Shown here: piece after piece, positions 13,022-15,733 of the stretch
Numbering within the stretch: the stretch's first letter is position 1
Layout of the letters: each line of letters starts with the position of its first letter
Source of the DNA: WGAB01 sp964406105
Lineage (GTDB): Bacteria > Hydrothermota > Hydrothermia > WGAB01
Assembly: GCA_964406105.1 (NCBI GenBank)
Contig: CAYOQK010000059.1
Coordinates: forward strand, 1-15,733
Length of the DNA stretch: 15,733 nucleotides
Direction of reading: 5' to 3'
Translations under genes and position numbers: made by a program
Notes under the pieces: generated by a model
Told to the model about the DNA's origin: nothing
The model's input: only the letters and a program-made list of their open reading frames with translations
Database searches by the model: none

Positions 13022-14824
13022 CTACAACAGAGGATCGCCCTGGCCAGTCTGGAGCAGGACGTTCCGCCGATACACTTCGCACCGTTGCAAGAGTTCTTGG
13101 GGTTGCCCTTGGTCCACGACGCGGCCTCCTTGCAACACCACAATCCAATCGGCTACCCGGAGGGTGGACACCCGGTGGGTGATGAGCACGATGATCCTTT
13201 GGGGGCGGAGGCGTAGCAAAGTCTCCAGAATTCCCTGTTCCGTCTCACTGTCCAGGGCGCTGGTGGCTTCATCCAGGATCAAGATCTGGGGATTTCTCAC
13301 CAGGGCGCGGGCCAGAGCCAAACGCTGCAGTTGGCCTCCGGAGAGGGTAACTCCTCGCTCTCCCATTACGGTGTCGTAACCTTTCGGTAGCCGTTGGATA
13401 AATGCATGGGCCCCGGCCCATTGGGCAGCTTGGATCACCTCCTCCCGAGAAGCCCGAGGATTCCCGTACAGCAGATTCTGGTACACCGTACCGTGGAACC
13501 AGTAACTCTCCTGGGGGACAAAGCCAAGGAGGCGGTGCCAGTCCTCTACGCGGAACACTCGGAGATCGGTGTCATCTACGAGCAGGGCCCCTTCAGTGGG
13601 ATCATGGAGCCTCAGGAGAAGGTCCACCAGGGTGCTTTTCCCTTCGCCCGAAGGGCCGAACAAAGCGGTAATCCGCCCTTTGGGCAAGGAAAAACTCGCC
13701 TCACGGATTACGAAGGCTCGGGCCCCAGGGTATCGGAAGGACACTCGGCGGAACTCCACCCCTTTGTGGATGGTGCTGAGGGGCCGACTTCCAGACACCG
13801 GCGCTGGCACCTGCACTTGGAGGAGGTGCTGTACTCGGTGCACGTGGGGGAGGTGTTCAGAGATGAACAGCTGATGCTGGTTGATGAGGCGGAACTGGGG
13901 CAACACCCGGAGCAGAGCCAGGAAAAAGGGCACCACTTCCATAAGCGTCAGGTGTAGCGCTTGAAGGGCAAAGGTGAGTACCCCCACGGCCAGGAAGAAG
14001 ACCAGGGGCTCGGTGGCCAAACGGGCCAGGGACTGGTTGGCCTGGAGTTTCAAGCTCACGCGGCGGAGCTGCTGGTTCAGCTCCCGGAACCGACGGATAT
14101 GCAGGGGTTCATTGTGAAAGGCCTTGACCACCTTCAGGTTGGCCAGGGTTTCCACCACAAAGGAGGTCCATTGGTCTGCCAGTTGTCTGGCCTCTTCACC
14201 ACGGGAGAAGCCTTTTCGCAGGCGGGAGGTGAGGGGCACATAGGCCACCGCCAACAGCAGCAGCACCAAGAGGGTGAGGGGCACGGAGATCCACAGGTCC
14301 AACAGGATCAGCGCACCGGCCAAAATCCCCGAAGAGAGGGCAAACACAAGGTGTTCCACCACCAGCCCGGTGAAAAAGGTGGAGTGCTGAAGGGCGGAGG
14401 TGAGGTCTCCCACCCGCTGTCGGTAAAAGAAGGCCAAGGGTAGAGCCAGATACTTTTGGAACAGTCGTTCTCGGAGTTCGTGGGTGATGGTCACCCCCAG
14501 GAGTCGGGCCAGGTACTGTTGAAGGGCCATAACGGCGTACCGCAGGGCTACCAGTAGAGAAAAGATCCCCAACAGAGGGCCGAAGGCCAACGGGATCCCA
14601 AGGCGTTGAAAAAGGCGATACACTCCTTCCACCAGTGCCCCTTGGGGTTCCCCAGCTCCCAGACTCTGTAGGAGGGGGACCACCATGCCAATGCTGGCCA
14701 CCTCCAGCAGGGGGAGCACCAAGAGCAGCCCCAGGTTCAAGAGGGCCAGCGGCCAGTGGGGCCGAAGGAACCGAAAAGCCGTTCTCAATCCGTGGAGGTT
14801 CTTTGGAAGGTTTCCCTGATCCAT
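13022..14824 (-). CDS. ABC exporter, fused TMD-NBD (MsbA-like)
   Basis: A 600-aa half-transporter that should dimerise. The N-terminal half has six membrane helices (about 23-310). The ATPase half has a complete set of motifs: Walker A GPSGEGKST (390-398), Q-loop FVPQES (435-440), signature LSGGQ (494-498), Walker B ILILDE (514-519) and H-loop LITHR (547-551). MsbA-type exporters move lipid A or other lipid-linked or hydrophobic compounds; sequence alone does not give the substrate. The ATG at 14824 has GGAG six bases upstream and overlaps the preceding gene by 40 bp. A TTG at 14788 forms a TTGA overlap with that gene's stop and is the alternative. The frame stays open 199 codons further upstream, but that is a shadow of the nucleotidyltransferase gene. 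The next gene begins one base after the stop. Confidence 0.93.
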   Translation of the reverse strand: MDQGNLPKNLHGLRTAFRFLRPHWPLALLNLGLLLVLPLLEVASIGMVVPLLQSLGAGEPQGALVEGVYRLFQRLGIPLAFGPLLGIFSLLVALRYAVMALQQYLARLLGVTITHELRERLFQKYLALPLAFFYRQRVGDLTSALQHSTFFTGLVVEHLVFALSSGILAGALILLDLWISVPLTLLVLLLLAVAYVPLTSRLRKGFSRGEEARQLADQWTSFVVETLANLKVVKAFHNEPLHIRRFRELNQQLRRVSLKLQANQSLARLATEPLVFFLAVGVLTFALQALHLTLMEVVPFFLALLRVLPQFRLINQHQLFISEHLPHVHRVQHLLQVQVPAPVSGSRPLSTIHKGVEFRRVSFRYPGARAFVIREASFSLPKGRITALFGPSGEGKSTLVDLLLRLHDPTEGALLVDDTDLRVFRVEDWHRLLGFVPQESYWFHGTVYQNLLYGNPRASREEVIQAAQWAGAHAFIQRLPKGYDTVMGERGVTLSGGQLQRLALARALVRNPQILILDEATSALDSETEQGILETLLRLRPQRIIVLITHRVSTLRVADWIVVLQGGRVVDQGQPQELLQRCEVYRRNVLLQTGQGDPLL

Positions 14825-15733
14825 AACCGTCTCCACAGATTCTGTTTCAGATCCTTGAGGATCCGAAGGGGCCGGTACAGAAATGCCCAACCGGTGGAGG
14901 GAACATGCTGCAGGTCCAGATCCTTTTCCGTGGGGCTCACGATGCGTTCCCCTAACCACTGGAGCCAGTAGATCATCCAATCCCAGCGGCCTCGGCTTCG
15001 CATCCAGGCCTCGTAGTGGATGCGGGTCCAAAAGCCGGGAGCCTGGGGCACCTTGGGTATCTGAAGGGAGGGAAGGAACCGGCGAACTCCAGGGTCTTCT
15101 CCTGCCCTTCGGAGCACCGTAGGTGGCACTGGGGTTCTTAGCACCTGGTGGGCCAAGGCGACGCCAAGGTAGAACAGGCGGAGTCCACCCCAGGCTTGGG
15201 CGCGTTGTTCCAGGGTGGGCCAGTGGAGTGTAGGCGAAAAGGTCTGCACTGCCTGGTGCACATCCACCAGCCAAATCCAGCGGTTCCAGGCGTGTTTTCC
15301 CCCATGCAGCAAAAGGTAGAGCACAAGGTCCTCTTCTGAGAGCACCCGAACCGGAATGCCGGAGATCTCCAGGGTGCGGCTCCGTGCCCACACATCCTCC
15401 TCGCGGAGGGTGAATCGCCACCGGGGATCCATCAACCGCAGATGGAGTTCCACGGGGGGTAAAGTTTGGCTGTAGAGCACCAGGTGATGGGTGCGAGCCA
15501 GGTAGTACTCCCGGTGGGGGCCCTGGAGAAGCCGCCGGGTTTTCTCAGGCAGCCGGTATCCTTGGGATTCTAAGAGGGAGACCACAGTGTCCAGGTGTTC
15601 GGGACGGACCAGGAGATCCAGGTCCACCGAGGGTCGGAGGGCAGGGTCTCCGTATATTTGCCAGGCCAACACCGGCCCCTTGAGGGGGAGTACGGGAACA
15701 AGGGCCTCTTGGCACTGCTGCAGCAGGGAAAGG
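14785..15733 (-). CDS. NTP_transf_5-type nucleotidyltransferase (5' end cut by window)
   Basis: The frame is open to the right edge, so the true start lies outside; about 315 residues are visible. A VLPLKGPVLAW segment crosses a GTG at 15672 and is followed by YGDPALRPSVDLDLLV, the family's KG...R-P-S-x-D-x-D catalytic signature. A third acidic residue lies in PPVELHLRL, and the helical HGGKHAWNRWIWLVDVHQAV is typical of NTP_transf_5 (PF14907) proteins. Members are thought to transfer nucleotides to an unknown acceptor and often lie in exopolysaccharide or modified-peptide export loci. Counting from the GTG alone would remove the conserved KG, so that GTG is not the start. It overlaps the ABC exporter gene by 40 bp, implying a functional pair. 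The substrate is unknown. Confidence 0.82.
   Translation of the reverse strand, partial: LSLLQQCQEALVPVLPLKGPVLAWQIYGDPALRPSVDLDLLVRPEHLDTVVSLLESQGYRLPEKTRRLLQGPHREYYLARTHHLVLYSQTLPPVELHLRLMDPRWRFTLREEDVWARSRTLEISGIPVRVLSEEDLVLYLLLHGGKHAWNRWIWLVDVHQAVQTFSPTLHWPTLEQRAQAWGGLRLFYLGVALAHQVLRTPVPPTVLRRAGEDPGVRRFLPSLQIPKVPQAPGFWTRIHYEAWMRSRGRWDWMIYWLQWLGERIVSPTEKDLDLQHVPSTGWAFLYRPLRILKDLKQNLWRRLWIRETFQRTSTD

Noticed and set aside
13021..13143. The 41-residue Cys-rich N-terminal extension of the HEAT protein frame.
   Set aside because: It lies inside the ABC exporter gene, while the ATG at 13020 gives a proper signal peptide one base after that gene's stop.
14825..15421. A 199-codon upstream extension of the ABC exporter frame.
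   Set aside because: It lies wholly over the nucleotidyltransferase gene and reads as Pro/Gly/Arg-rich sequence. The ATG at 14824 has a ribosome site and starts just before the first membrane helix.

Overview
The window is gene-dense (about 95% coding), GC-rich bacterial DNA. It carries 14 solid protein genes, one plausible small ORF, and one strong candidate small RNA gene. A Skp/OmpH-type periplasmic protein, an MsbA-like ABC exporter and a Wzx/Wzy-type surface-polysaccharide set point to a diderm (Gram-negative-type) bacterium. Proteins rich in Arg, Pro and Leu, very short spacers and many 4-bp start/stop overlaps are in keeping with a thermophile from a poorly cultured phylum, but I cannot name the lineage from sequence alone.

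Layout. (1) 1-1337, plus strand: a near-perfect sigma70-type promoter, a roughly 200-nt leader that is either a leaderless 60-codon ORF or a structured RNA, then a Wzz-like polysaccharide co-polymerase. (2) 1297-8152, minus strand: a seven-gene run read from right to left: yggS, FemAB-like acyltransferase, Skp fusion protein, dtd, GT4 glycosyltransferase, Wzy/WaaL-like polymerase or ligase, Wzx-like flippase. Every junction is an overlap or a gap of 17 nt or less, so it is probably one operon. Its last gene overlaps the 3' end of wzz tail to tail. (3) 8176-9764, plus strand: an SDR oxidoreductase and a PRMT-like methyltransferase, divergent from yggS. (4) 9765-9946: the largest intergenic gap. 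It holds a complete minus-strand small RNA gene (consensus promoter, C-rich body, hairpin plus U6 terminator) and the start signals of the next gene. (5) 9947-10990, plus strand: a two-TM potassium channel with an RCK domain. (6) 10997 to the right edge, minus strand: a nucleotidyltransferase (cut by the edge), MsbA-like ABC exporter, exported HEAT-repeat protein and mnmA, again tightly packed.

How it fits together. Wzz (chain length), Wzy/WaaL (polymerisation or ligation), Wzx (lipid-linked repeat flipping), a GT4 transferase and a FemAB-like acyltransferase form much of a Wzx/Wzy-type cell-surface polysaccharide system. The ABC exporter and NTP_transf_5 protein in region 6 may also serve the envelope. 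These are interleaved with housekeeping functions for translation quality (dtd, mnmA) and PLP homeostasis (yggS). The most unusual items are the C-rich small RNA carrying an anti-Shine-Dalgarno-like CCUCCUU, the Skp protein with an extra C-terminal domain, the PRMT-like methyltransferase, a Wzz with what looks like a vestigial kinase domain, and repeated hints of leaderless transcription. No CRISPR array, insertion sequence, tRNA or rRNA was seen.
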